DNA from: Pseudomonadota bacterium | GTDB taxonomy: Bacteria > Pseudomonadota > Gammaproteobacteria > Burkholderiales > Burkholderiaceae_C | Length of the DNA stretch: 46,123 nt | NCBI GenBank assembly: GCA_023442945.1 | Contig: JAEZWW010000093.1 | Span: 1 to 46,123 of the forward strand | Direction of reading: 5' to 3' | Shown here: one piece after another, positions 16,801 to 25,380 of the stretch | How the letters are laid out: every line of letters begins with the position of its first letter | Position numbering within the stretch: the stretch's first letter is position 1 | Translations under genes and position numbers: made by a program | Notes under the pieces: model-generated | Seen by the model: only the letters and a program-made list of their open reading frames with translations | What the model was told of the DNA's origin: nothing | The model's database searches: none

Positions 16801-18066
16801 ATGCATTTGAACGAACTGAAAGCGCTGCACGTCTCTGAACTGCTGAAGCAGGCCGAGACGCTGGAGATCGACAACGCCGGCCGCATGCGCAAGCAAGAGC
16901 TGATGTTCGCCCTGATCAAAAAGCGCGCCAAAGCTGGCGAACAGGTTTTTGCCGACGGCGTGCTGGAAATCCTGCCCGACGGCTTTGGCTTTCTGCGCAG
17001 CCCGGACACGAGCTTCACCGCCAGCACCGACGACATCTACATCAGCCCCAGCCAGGTGCGCCGCTTCAACCTGCACACCGGCGACATGATCGAAGGTGAA
17101 GTGCGCATCCCCAAGGATGGCGAGCGTTACTTCGCGCTGACCAAGCTGGACGCGGTCAACGGCGGCGTGCCCGAGGCGAACAAGCACAAGGTGATGTTCG
17201 AAAACCTGACGCCGCTGTTCCCCAAGGAGCAGATGAAGCTCGAGCGCGAGAACTTCAAAGGCGAAGAGAACATCACCGGCCGCATCATTGACATCATCGC
17301 CCCGATCGGCAAAGGCCAGCGCGCCCTGCTGGTGGCGCCGCCCAAGAGCGGCAAGACGGTGATGATGCAAAGCATTGCCCACGCCATCAGCGCCAACTAC
17401 CCCGACATCCACCTGATGGTGCTGCTGGTGGACGAGCGCCCGGAAGAAGTGACGGAAATGCAGCGCTCGATCAAGGGCGAAGTGATCGCCTCGACCTTTG
17501 ACGAGCCCGCCGCGCGCCACGTGCACGTGGCCGAAATGGTGATCGAACGCGCCAAGCGCCTGGTCGAGTTGAAAAAAGACGTGGTGATCATGCTGGACTC
17601 GATCACCCGACTGGCGCGCGCCTACAACAACGTTGTGCCCTCGTCGGGCAAGGTGCTGACCGGCGGTGTGGACGCCAACGCCCTGCACCGCCCCAAGCGC
17701 TTCCTGGGTGCCGCCCGGAATGTGGAAGAAGGCGGCTCGCTGACCATCATCGGCACTGCGCTGATCGACACCGGCAGCCGCATGGACGAAGTGATTTTTG
17801 AAGAATTCAAGGGCACGGGTAACAGCGAAATCCACCTGGACCGCCGCCTCTACGAAAAGCGCGTGTTCCCGTCGATCCAGCTGAACCGCTCCGGCACGCG
17901 CCGCGAAGAGCTGCTGCTGTCGCCCGAAGTGCTGCAAAAGACCCGCATCCTGCGCCAGTTCATGTACAACATGGACGAAATCGAGGCGATGGAAATGGTG
18001 CTGAAGTCCATGAAAGCCACCAAGACCAACGTCGAGTTCTTCGACATGATGCGCCGCGGCGGCTAA
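16801..18066 (+). CDS. rho: Transcription termination factor Rho
   Basis: A 421-residue Rho protein. The N-terminal helical domain (MHLNELKALHVSELLKQAE) is followed by the RNA-binding cold-shock-like domain (GVLEILPDGFGFLRSPD, then TDDIYISPSQVRRF). Next comes the RecA-like motor with Walker A APPKSGKT, the catalytic-region DERPEEVTEM, and the loop segment FKGTGNSEIHLDR. It hexamerises on C-rich nascent RNA and ends transcription. The ATG at 16801 matches the family start. The leader from 16524 is about 277 bases and holds no gene; long leaders are known for rho autoregulation. Confidence 0.98.
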   Translation: MHLNELKALHVSELLKQAETLEIDNAGRMRKQELMFALIKKRAKAGEQVFADGVLEILPDGFGFLRSPDTSFTASTDDIYISPSQVRRFNLHTGDMIEGEVRIPKDGERYFALTKLDAVNGGVPEANKHKVMFENLTPLFPKEQMKLERENFKGEENITGRIIDIIAPIGKGQRALLVAPPKSGKTVMMQSIAHAISANYPDIHLMVLLVDERPEEVTEMQRSIKGEVIASTFDEPAARHVHVAEMVIERAKRLVELKKDVVIMLDSITRLARAYNNVVPSSGKVLTGGVDANALHRPKRFLGAARNVEEGGSLTIIGTALIDTGSRMDEVIFEEFKGTGNSEIHLDRRLYEKRVFPSIQLNRSGTRREELLLSPEVLQKTRILRQFMYNMDEIEAMEMVLKSMKATKTNVEFFDMMRRGG

Positions 18067-18081
18067 ATACCTCGGCTGGCG

Positions 18082-18106
18082 CCGGCCAAACGCTGTTTTT
18101 GGCCGG
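18082..18106 (+). terminator. GC-rich hairpin after rho
   Basis: CCGGCCAAA and TTTGGCCGG form a perfect 9-bp stem with a 7-base loop 15 bases after the rho stop. It lacks a T-run downstream, so it may stabilise the 3' end rather than act as a full intrinsic terminator. Confidence 0.5.
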
Positions 18107-18107
18107 A

Positions 18108-18137
18108 TTGCCAAGCCGAAGCCCAATCTTTTATAAT
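18108..18137 (+). promoter_or_regulatory. Sigma-70-type promoter for rpmE
   Basis: TTGCCA at 18108-18113 and a perfect TATAAT at 18132-18137 are separated by 18 bases, about 70 bases upstream of the rpmE start. Confidence 0.7.
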
Positions 18138-18208
18138 TTCTGGTTTCGCGGAAAGTACGCCGGGTGGTCTGGCGCGGCTCCCGCAGCGACCCCCCCAAGG
18201 AATTCATC

Positions 18209-18460
18209 ATGCGTGAAGGCATTCACCCCAATTACCGCGAAGTGCTGTTTGTCGACCTGTCGAATGGCTTCAAATTCGTGACGCGTTCGTGCGTCAACAC
18301 CAAGGAATCCGAGACCTTCGAGGGCAAGGAATACCCGCTGTACAAGCTGGACACCTCGAGCGAATCGCACCCCTTCTACACCGGCACGCAGAAATCGGTG
18401 GACAACATGGGCGGTCGCGTCGAGAAGTTCCGCAACCGCTACGGCAAGGTCGCCCGCTAA
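18209..18460 (+). CDS. rpmE2: 50S ribosomal protein L31 type B
   Basis: An 83-residue ribosomal protein L31 beginning MREGIHPNYREVLFVDLSNG. It lacks the zinc-binding CxxC pair of type A L31 and has the type B ending VEKFRNRYGKVAR. Zinc-free L31 paralogues often replace the zinc form under zinc starvation, but many beta-proteobacteria use type B constitutively. AAGGA precedes the ATG. A good promoter and a good terminator bracket the gene, so it is monocistronic. No Zur-like operator was recognised. Confidence 0.96.
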   Translation: MREGIHPNYREVLFVDLSNGFKFVTRSCVNTKESETFEGKEYPLYKLDTSSESHPFYTGTQKSVDNMGGRVEKFRNRYGKVAR

Positions 18461-18492
18461 AATCCAGCGGCGCCAGATTCCCGCCTGGTCAG

Positions 18493-18522
18493 GGCAGCAC
18501 GGGCAACCGCGCTGCCTTTTTT
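18493..18522 (+). terminator. Intrinsic terminator of rpmE
   Basis: GGCAGC-N12-GCTGCC forms a perfect stem directly followed by TTTTTT, 30 bases after the L31 stop. Confidence 0.8.
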
Positions 18523-18575
18523 GTTCCTGCAGTCTTTTCGGAGCGGGCCGTCGGCCGCTCTCCGCCCTGCCCCGC

Positions 18576-20282
18576 TTGAACCAGCCGAACCCCGCCATCG
18601 TCGCCCAGGACGCCGTCCGCCGCCTTCCCCGGTGGGCGCTGCTGTTGCTGTGCCTGGCGTACGTGGTGCCGGGCTACGTCGGCCGTGCGCCGTGGAAGAA
18701 CGCGGACATCGCCTCGTTCGGCTACATGCTGGAGCTGGCCGCGTCCAGCGACCGGGCCTTGTGGCTGCGGCCCACCCTGATGGGCCAGACGGCCGAATCC
18801 GGCGCGCTGCTGCCGTACTGGCTAGGCGCCTGGGCGATCCAGGGCTTGTCCGGCTGGATGCCGTCCGAGCTGGCGGTGCGTCTGCCGTTCGTGGCCATGC
18901 TGGCGATGACGCTGGCCGGCACCTGGTACGCCGTCTACTACCTGGCACGCCAGCCCAGTGCGCAGCCGGTGGCGTTTGCCTTTGGCGGCGAGGCCGAACC
19001 GACCGACTACGCCCGCGCGCTGGCCGATGGCGGCCTGCTGGCCCTGGTCGCCACGCTGGGGCTGGCACAGTTCTCGCATGAAACCACGCCCGCGCTGGCC
19101 CAGCTGTTTTTTGGTGTGCTGGTGTTCCTGGGCTTTGCGGCGGCGTCGTACCGGCCCAACCGCGCCACCGTGGTGCTGCTGATCGGCTTGCCGGGGCTGG
19201 CCTTGTCCGGCGCGCCGGCGACCGCGGCTTTTTACGGCAGCATCGTCCTGCTGGCCTTGCTGGTGCCGGGCATGACGCTGGCCGAGCCGCGCGTGCGCCA
19301 CCGCCTGATCTGGGTGCTGGTGCTGGCGCTGGGGGCCACCCTGGCGCTGAGCTCGGGGCTGGACCTGTGGCGCTGGCGTGTCGCCCCGCTGCGCACCAGC
19401 TGGAACGAATGGCGGGGAGTGACCAACCTGTTCCTGTGGTTCACCTGGCCGGCCTGGCCGCTGGTGCTGTGGACGCTGTGGCGCTGGCGGCGCCAGTTGC
19501 TGGACCTGCGGCTGTACCGCCACCTGGGCCTGCCGCTGCTGCTGGCCAGCGTGCCGGTGGTGTCGGCCCTCGCGACCACGGCGGGCGACCGGGCGCTGCT
19601 GCTCGCACTGCCCGCGCTGGCGGCGCTGGCGGCCTTTGCGCTGCCCACGTTCCGGCGCAGCATGTCGGCGCTGATCGACTGGTTCACCCTGCTGTTCTTC
19701 ACCGGCTGGGCGATCATCATCTGGGTCGTCTGGGTCGCCATGCAGACCGGCGTGCCGGCCAAGCCGGCGGCCAACGTGGCCAAGCTGGCACCGGGGTTTG
19801 AGCCCGTCTTCCAGTGGCCGGCCTTCGTCGCGGCCCTGCTGGGCACCGTGGCCTGGGCCGCGCTGGCGCGCTGGCGCACCGGGCGCCACCGCACGGCGCT
19901 GTGGAAAAGCCTGGTGCTGCCAGCCGCGGGCGCCACGCTGTGCTGGCTGCTGCTGATGACGCTGTGGCTGCCTGCGCTGGACTATGGGCGCAGCTTCGCC
20001 CCGCAGATGCGCGAGGTGCGCCGCGTCGTGGGTGACGCGCCGTGCGTGCAGGTCTATGGCCTGTCGATGCCGCAGGTGGTGGGGGTGCGTTTTCATGGCA
20101 GCTGGCCGACCGAGCCGATCGACGGTGCCACGCAGTGCCCCTGGCTGCTGGTCGACGTGGACGCGCAGGCCGAACTGCCCGCGGTGGTCGACACCGCCAC
20201 CTGGCAGTTGGTTGACCGGGTGCGGCGCCCGACGGACGACAACGAAACCCTGCTCGTGCTGCGCCGTTCGCCAGCACGTTGA
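18576..20282 (+). CDS. Multi-spanning membrane protein, ArnT/PMT-like glycosyltransferase
   Basis: A 568-residue integral membrane protein with around ten or more hydrophobic helices. After the first helix comes YVGRAPWKNADIASFG, resembling the acidic first periplasmic loop of GT-C transferases such as ArnT and PMT, which move sugars from polyprenyl carriers. The C-terminal 90 residues (MREVRRVVGDAPCVQVYG onward) look like the soluble periplasmic domain of this group. The start is a TTG at 18576 without a clear ribosome-binding site; a slightly later start is possible. A dispersed repeat begins 2 bases after the stop and separates it from the MATE gene. Acceptor unknown. Confidence 0.78.
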   Translation: MNQPNPAIVAQDAVRRLPRWALLLLCLAYVVPGYVGRAPWKNADIASFGYMLELAASSDRALWLRPTLMGQTAESGALLPYWLGAWAIQGLSGWMPSELAVRLPFVAMLAMTLAGTWYAVYYLARQPSAQPVAFAFGGEAEPTDYARALADGGLLALVATLGLAQFSHETTPALAQLFFGVLVFLGFAAASYRPNRATVVLLIGLPGLALSGAPATAAFYGSIVLLALLVPGMTLAEPRVRHRLIWVLVLALGATLALSSGLDLWRWRVAPLRTSWNEWRGVTNLFLWFTWPAWPLVLWTLWRWRRQLLDLRLYRHLGLPLLLASVPVVSALATTAGDRALLLALPALAALAAFALPTFRRSMSALIDWFTLLFFTGWAIIIWVVWVAMQTGVPAKPAANVAKLAPGFEPVFQWPAFVAALLGTVAWAALARWRTGRHRTALWKSLVLPAAGATLCWLLLMTLWLPALDYGRSFAPQMREVRRVVGDAPCVQVYGLSMPQVVGVRFHGSWPTEPIDGATQCPWLLVDVDAQAELPAVVDTATWQLVDRVRRPTDDNETLLVLRRSPAR

Positions 20283-20283
20283 T

Positions 20284-20345
20284 ACTCTCTTTTTGATAGC
20301 TGCCCGCGCAGATTGCTGTAGGGCCAGCACCTGATTTTTCTTTGA
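20284..20345 (+). repeat. Dispersed intergenic repeat, copy A
   Basis: The core TAGCTGCCCGCGCAGATTGC then TGTAGGGCCAGCACC and a T-run begins just after the preceding stop. It is shared with copies at 30174, 35408, 37104, 38205, 41359 and 45086. The TTG start proposed for the MATE gene lies in its distal end. Confidence 0.8.
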
Positions 20346-21718
20346 ATTCCCTGTCTGTACCCCACAGCCGCTTGGACGAGCTGAAACACATTGCGCGCCA
20401 CGCCGGCGTCGTGCTGGCCGGGCAGATGGCGGTCATGGCCTTTGGCGTGACCGACACGGTGGTCGCCGCCCGCTATTCAGAGGGCGCGCTGGCCGCGCTG
20501 TCGGTCGGCACCGCCGTCTACATCTGCGTGTACATCGGTCTGATGGGCATCCTGCAGGCGCTGATGCCGGTCTGGGCTGAAATGCATGGCGCGCGCCGCG
20601 TGGCGGATGTCGGCCCGTCGGTGCGACAGTCGCTGTACGTCTGCGGCCTGACGGTGGTCGTCGGCATGGGCATTCTGCTGACGCCGGGGCCGCTGCTGGA
20701 CGCCACCGACGTGCCCGCGCCATTGCAGCTGGAGGTGCGGCGCTACCTGGCGGTGCTGGCCTGGGCGCTGCCACCTGCCCTGCTGTTCCGGGTGTTCAGT
20801 ACTTTGAACCAGAGCCTTGGCTACCCGCGCCTGGTGTCGATGCTGCAGGTCGGCTCGCTGCTGCTGAAGGTGCCTTTGTCGATCTGGTTCGCCTTTGGCG
20901 GCGCAGGCTTGGCGCCGCAGGGCGCGGTGGGGTGCGCCTGGGCAACGCTGGTCGTGAACTACGCGCTGCTGGGCGTGGCCATCTGGCTGCTGCGCACGCA
21001 GCGCCTGTACGACCCGTACGCGCTGTGGGACCGGATGGAGCCACCGGACTGGCGCCAGATCGGCGCTTTTTTGCGGCTGGGCGTGCCCGCCGGACTGGCC
21101 GTCATGGTGGAAGTGACCTCGTTCGCGCTCATGGCCTTGTTCATCGCGCGCCTGGGCACCACCGCCTCGGCCAGCCACCAGATTGCATCGAACGTGGCGG
21201 CCGTGGTCTACATGGTGCCGCTGGCGCTGGGCATCGCGGCCAGCGCGCGCACCAGCTACTGGCTCGGCGCCAATGAAGGCGCGCAAGCGCGTCTGACCGC
21301 CTGGCTTGGCCTGGGGACCGCCGGGGTGATCGCCGCGGCGGTGGCCGCCCTGTTGGCGTGGCAGGCACCGGCAGTTGCACGTCTGTATGTCGACGAGCCC
21401 ATGGTGCTGGCGGCCACGGCCGCGCTGCTGCCGTGGGTGGCGCTGTACCAGCTGGGCGACGCGCTGCAGGCGGTGTCGCTGTTCCTGCTGCGCAGCTACC
21501 GCACCACGGTGGCACCGCTGCTGGTGTACGGGGTGCTGCTGTGGGGGCTGGGCCTCAGCGGCGGTTACTGGCTGGCCTACCGCGGCCTAGGCCCGTGGCC
21601 CGCCATGCACCAGGCGCAGGCGTTCTGGATCACCAGCTCGGTCGCGCTGGCCGGCGTGGCGACGGTGCTGCTGTGGCTGCTGGTGCGCGTCACGCGGCGG
21701 CCGGCAGCGCCGGCTTGA
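20342..21718 (+). CDS. MATE family efflux transporter
   Basis: A 458-residue, roughly twelve-helix protein of the MATE family. The N-terminal half has VLAGQMAVMAFGVTDTVVAA and the second half repeats the fold with LGVPAGLAVMVEVTSFALMA. MATE proteins expel cationic drugs or metabolites using sodium or proton gradients. The start used is a TTG at 20342 that falls inside the dispersed repeat. A GTG slightly downstream (near VPHSRLDE) is an alternative, and no strong ribosome-binding site helps decide. The last 29 bases overlap phoR on the other strand. Confidence 0.88.
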   Translation: MNSLSVPHSRLDELKHIARHAGVVLAGQMAVMAFGVTDTVVAARYSEGALAALSVGTAVYICVYIGLMGILQALMPVWAEMHGARRVADVGPSVRQSLYVCGLTVVVGMGILLTPGPLLDATDVPAPLQLEVRRYLAVLAWALPPALLFRVFSTLNQSLGYPRLVSMLQVGSLLLKVPLSIWFAFGGAGLAPQGAVGCAWATLVVNYALLGVAIWLLRTQRLYDPYALWDRMEPPDWRQIGAFLRLGVPAGLAVMVEVTSFALMALFIARLGTTASASHQIASNVAAVVYMVPLALGIAASARTSYWLGANEGAQARLTAWLGLGTAGVIAAAVAALLAWQAPAVARLYVDEPMVLAATAALLPWVALYQLGDALQAVSLFLLRSYRTTVAPLLVYGVLLWGLGLSGGYWLAYRGLGPWPAMHQAQAFWITSSVALAGVATVLLWLLVRVTRRPAAPA

Positions 21719-23036
21719 CCGCCGCCAGGGGGCGCACGCGCGCCTGCGGAAACACCAGGTAGAAGGTCGAGCCCTTGCCCAATTCACTGACCGCCTGCAA
21801 TTCGCCGCCGTGGCGCTGTGCCACGTGCTTGGCAATCGCCAGGCCAAGGCCGGTCCCGCCCGATTCGCGCGAGCGACTGCGGTCCACGCGGTAAAAGCGC
21901 TCGCCGATGCGCGTCAGGTGCTCCGGCGCAATACCAGCTCCCGTGTCCGACACCGCCAAGCGCACGTGGCCCGCTGGCGCGTTTTCCCAGCGCACGCGGA
22001 TAACGCCGCCAGCGGGCGTGTAGCGCACGGCGTTGTTGATCAGGTTCGACGCCGCGCTGCGCAACTCGCTGGCTGAGCCGGTCAAGCGGTACGGTGGCGG
22101 CGTGTCAAAGCTCAGCGTTTGGCCTTCATCGTCTGCATGCAAGAGGCCCGAGAGGCCGCGCGCTTCGGCTTCGCAATCGCTCATCAACGCAGCGAGGTCC
22201 ACCGCTTCCTGGTTGTTGGGCAGCGGGCTGCCCTCAAGGCGCGACAGCATCAGCAAGTCCTTGACCAGCGTCTGCATGCGTTCGGCCTGGGTGGCCATCA
22301 GCGCGAGGTAGTGCTCGCGCTCGGTGTCGGACAGCTGCAGGGACTGCAATGTCTCGACAAAGCCGGCGAGCACCGTCAGCGGCGTTCGGATCTCGTGCGA
22401 GACGTTGGCCACGAAGTCCCGCCGCATGGCCTCGGCCTGCGACAGCGCGGTGATGTCCCGGGACAGCAGCAGCTTGTGGTTGTCGCCGTAGGGATGGACG
22501 TGTACGGACAGCTTGACGGGGCGCGCGGGGGAGTCTTCGCGGCCGGCAATGCGCACGTCCCGATCAAACACGCCGGCGTTGAAGTACGCCATGAAGGCCG
22601 GGTCACGCACCAGGTTGCCGATGTGCTGCAGCAGGTCGCGCTGGGGCACGAAGCCAAAATGCGCCGACGCCATGTCGTTGAACCATTCGATCCGGCCATC
22701 CGGTGCCAGAACGACAACGCCGTTGGGCGAAGCCTGGATGGCCGAGAAAAACGCCTGCAGGCGTTCGTCACTGGCGCGTGCAGCGTCTTGCTCCACACGC
22801 AGCGCACGCGCCGTCCGGTAAGCCGCGTCGCCCCACTGGCCGTGCAGTGACCGGGGGGCGCCGCCGTGGGGCGCGCGAATCCATTTCAGAAAGCGTCGAC
22901 CACGCACAACCTGCAGGCCTGCGGCCGCCAAGCCGGCCAAGGCCACACCTGCCAACGCACCGGGCCAGGATTGCCACCACCAACCCAGCAGGCCAGCAAG
23001 CACCTGCACCAACAACACCAACGCCACATGGGCCAT
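21690..23036 (-). CDS. phoR: Phosphate regulon sensor histidine kinase
   Basis: A 448-residue kinase. Two N-terminal membrane helices (about residues 3-45) are followed by a PAS domain (FFSAIQASPNGVVVLAPDG), the dimerisation and phospho-acceptor segment VANVSHEIRTPLTVLAGF, and an ATPase domain with the N box NLINNAVRYTPAGG, DTGAGIAPEHL and GGTGLGLAIAKH. It phosphorylates PhoB under phosphate limitation and is held off by the Pst transporter and PhoU. AAGGAT precedes the ATG. It is the last gene of the pst-pho block, 33 bases after phoB. Confidence 0.96.
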   Translation of the reverse strand: MAHVALVLLVQVLAGLLGWWWQSWPGALAGVALAGLAAAGLQVVRGRRFLKWIRAPHGGAPRSLHGQWGDAAYRTARALRVEQDAARASDERLQAFFSAIQASPNGVVVLAPDGRIEWFNDMASAHFGFVPQRDLLQHIGNLVRDPAFMAYFNAGVFDRDVRIAGREDSPARPVKLSVHVHPYGDNHKLLLSRDITALSQAEAMRRDFVANVSHEIRTPLTVLAGFVETLQSLQLSDTEREHYLALMATQAERMQTLVKDLLMLSRLEGSPLPNNQEAVDLAALMSDCEAEARGLSGLLHADDEGQTLSFDTPPPYRLTGSASELRSAASNLINNAVRYTPAGGVIRVRWENAPAGHVRLAVSDTGAGIAPEHLTRIGERFYRVDRSRSRESGGTGLGLAIAKHVAQRHGGELQAVSELGKGSTFYLVFPQARVRPLAAVKPALPAAA

Positions 23037-23069
23037 GAAAATCCTTCGACCGCGACCCTGCCGAAAGGA

Positions 23070-23804
23070 TCAGGACGACACCGGCGTGACCGCAGCAGCT
23101 TGCGTGGCCTGGGCGAGCGGCTGGGCCGTCAGCCGGTAACCTGCACCACGCACCGTTTCGATCAGCACGCCCGCCGACCCCAGCGCTTCGCGCAGGCGCT
23201 TGACGTGCACGTCGACCGTGCGCTCTTCGATGAAAACGTGGTCGCCCCAAACCTTGTCCAGCAACTGGCCTCGGCTGTGCACGCGCTCGGAGTTCTGCAT
23301 GAAGTAATGCAGCAACTTGAATTCGGTCGGCCCCATCTTGAGCGGTTGCCCGTCAAAAGTCACGCGGTGCGTCGAAGCGTCGAGCACCAAGGTACCGATC
23401 GCGACAACGCCTCCTGCCATTTCCGGCGAGCGCCGGCGCAGCACCGCACGGATGCGCGCCAGCATTTCCTTGGTAGAAAACGGTTTGATGATGTAGTCGT
23501 CGGCGCCGGCGTCCAGCCCGGCGACGCGATCGGACTCATCGCCACGCGCCGTCAGCATCAGAATCGGGACGGACTTGGTCCGCGCATCTTTGCGCCATTT
23601 CTTGGCCAGAGCCAGGCCGCTCTCGCCCGGCAGCATCCAATCCAGCAAGATGACATCGGGCAACTGGTCGTCCAATTCACGCTGCGCCGTCTCGCTGTCC
23701 ATCGCCCAAGTCGGCTGGAAGCCGTTGTGCCGCAGGTTGACGGCAATCAGCTCGGCGATCGGTGGCTCATCTTCGACGATCAATACCCTTGGCATGGTTC
23801 TCAT
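23070..23804 (-). CDS. phoB: Phosphate regulon response regulator
   Basis: A 244-residue OmpR/PhoB-type regulator. The receiver domain has acidic residues at 11-12 (VEDEP), the phospho-acceptor Asp55 in VILLDWMLPG, and the switch Lys in YIIKPFS. The DNA-binding domain contains MGPTEFKLLHYFMQN and RTVDVHVKRLREAL with the wing VRGAGYRL. It binds Pho boxes such as the one before pstS. Its ATG overlaps the phoU stop as ATGA. A second Met three codons in is a possible alternative start. Confidence 0.97.
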   Translation of the reverse strand: MRTMPRVLIVEDEPPIAELIAVNLRHNGFQPTWAMDSETAQRELDDQLPDVILLDWMLPGESGLALAKKWRKDARTKSVPILMLTARGDESDRVAGLDAGADDYIIKPFSTKEMLARIRAVLRRRSPEMAGGVVAIGTLVLDASTHRVTFDGQPLKMGPTEFKLLHYFMQNSERVHSRGQLLDKVWGDHVFIEERTVDVHVKRLREALGSAGVLIETVRGAGYRLTAQPLAQATQAAAVTPVSS

Positions 23805-24502
23805 CGCGCCAACTTCTCCAGCTCTTCCATCGTGCCGTGGCGCACGTCCGCGCCCATCACGATGTAGATGATGAATTCTGCGATATTCGTGGCGTGGTCG
23901 CCAATGCGCTCGATTGCCTTGGCCAGCGTGAGCAGATCCAGGCTGGCCGAGATGGTGCGCGGATCTTCCATCATGTAGGTGATCAGCTTGCGCACGAACC
24001 CGTCGAATTCGCGGTCCAGCGCAGCATCGCCCTTGATAATGGCCACGGCATCTTCAGCGCTCAAGCGCGCGAAGGCATCGAGCGCCCGGCGCAGCTGGTT
24101 GGCCGCCAGGTCGGCCGCAATGCGCAACTCGCCTGATGGCAGAACCCGCGCCTTGCCGGATTCGACAATGCGCTTGACCATGCGCGCGATCTTGGCGGCC
24201 TCGTCACCCACGCGCTCAAGGTTGGCGTTGGTCTTGGAGATGGCCAACAGCAGGCGCAGGTCGATCGCCGTTGGCTGTCGGCGGGCGATGATCGAGGAGA
24301 GCTCGCGGTCGATCTCGAGTTCCAGCGCGTTCACGCGCTGCTCGGTCTCCTCGACCTGGTCAGCGACCTCTTCGCTGAACTCCGACAAGGCGTACATCGC
24401 CTGCCGAATCTGCATTTCCACCATGCCGCCCAACTCCAGCACGTGGGCGGACACCTGGTTGAGTTCGTTGTCGAACTGGGTTGAAAGGTGCTTGTCCTGC
24501 AT
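23801..24502 (-). CDS. phoU: Phosphate signalling protein
   Basis: A 233-residue all-helical PhoU with two similar three-helix halves, each carrying an acidic metal-binding cluster (residues around ERVGDEAAKIARM and the second copy ERIGDHATNIAEF). It relays Pst transporter status to PhoR and keeps the regulon off when phosphate is plentiful. AAGGAG lies 9 bases before the ATG. It sits between pstB (13-base gap) and phoB (4-base overlap), so the operon is translationally coupled. Confidence 0.97.
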   Translation of the reverse strand: MQDKHLSTQFDNELNQVSAHVLELGGMVEMQIRQAMYALSEFSEEVADQVEETEQRVNALELEIDRELSSIIARRQPTAIDLRLLLAISKTNANLERVGDEAAKIARMVKRIVESGKARVLPSGELRIAADLAANQLRRALDAFARLSAEDAVAIIKGDAALDREFDGFVRKLITYMMEDPRTISASLDLLTLAKAIERIGDHATNIAEFIIYIVMGADVRHGTMEELEKLAR

Positions 24503-24515
24503 GGACTGTGTCTCC

Positions 24516-25340
24516 TTAACCGAATCGTCCGGTGATGTAGTCTTCGGTCTCTTTGCGCTTGGGCTTGAAGAACAGCTCTTCCGTGGCCCCGAATTCGATC
24601 AGCTCGCCCAGGTACATGTAGGCCGTGTAGTCCGACACGCGGGCCGCCTGTTGCATGTTGTGGGTCACGATGGCGATGGTGTAGTCGCGCTTAAGCTCAT
24701 GCACCAACTCCTCGACCTTGCCGGTCGAGATGGGGTCCAGCGCGGAGGTGGGCTCGTCCAACAACAGAATCGACGGCTTCACGGCCACGCTGCGCGCGAT
24801 GCACAGGCGCTGCTGCTGGCCGCCCGACAGAGACAGGCCACTCTGGCCCAGCTTGTCCTTGACCTCATTCCACAGGGCCGCCTTGCTCAGCGCCCATTCG
24901 ACACGTTCGTCCATGTCCGCGCGGTTCAGGCTTTCGTACAAGCGAACGCCAAAGGCGATGTTCTCGTAGATCGTCATCGGGAACGGTGTCGGCTTCTGGA
25001 ACACCATGCCGATGCTGGCGCGCAGCAGATTTACGTCCTCCTGCGACTGCAGGATGTTGCGGCCCTCAAAAATGATTTCACCCACGGCGCGCTGGCCCGG
25101 GTAGAGGCTGTACATGCGGTTGAGCGTGCGCAGCAAGGTGGACTTGCCGCAGCCCGACGGGCCGATGAAGGCCGTGGCCTTGCCTTCAGGGATGGTCAGG
25201 TTGATCTTCTTCAGGCCCTGGAAACCGTTGGCGTAGAAGAAGTCCAGGTTGCGCACGGCCAATGCGGGGCGCTCATTGTCGATACCAGGCGCGGCGACGC
25301 CGCGCGTTTGCACTTGGGGAACAGGGGTGGCGATTTCCAT
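24516..25340 (-). CDS. pstB: Phosphate ABC transporter ATP-binding protein
   Basis: A 274-residue ABC ATPase with Walker A GPSGCGKST, the signature LSGGQQQRLCIAR, Walker B ILLLDEPTSALD and the switch His in IAIVTHNMQQAARVSD. Family-typical RTLNRMYSLYPGQRA follows Walker A. It powers high-affinity phosphate import with PstA and PstC. The ATG at 25340 (MEIATPVPQ) is preferred over upstream in-frame codons because it gives normal family length. Confidence 0.97.
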   Translation of the reverse strand: MEIATPVPQVQTRGVAAPGIDNERPALAVRNLDFFYANGFQGLKKINLTIPEGKATAFIGPSGCGKSTLLRTLNRMYSLYPGQRAVGEIIFEGRNILQSQEDVNLLRASIGMVFQKPTPFPMTIYENIAFGVRLYESLNRADMDERVEWALSKAALWNEVKDKLGQSGLSLSGGQQQRLCIARSVAVKPSILLLDEPTSALDPISTGKVEELVHELKRDYTIAIVTHNMQQAARVSDYTAYMYLGELIEFGATEELFFKPKRKETEDYITGRFG

Positions 25341-25380
25341 GGGGTGTTCTCGGGTTGGGTCGGCGGGACGCGCGAGATGC

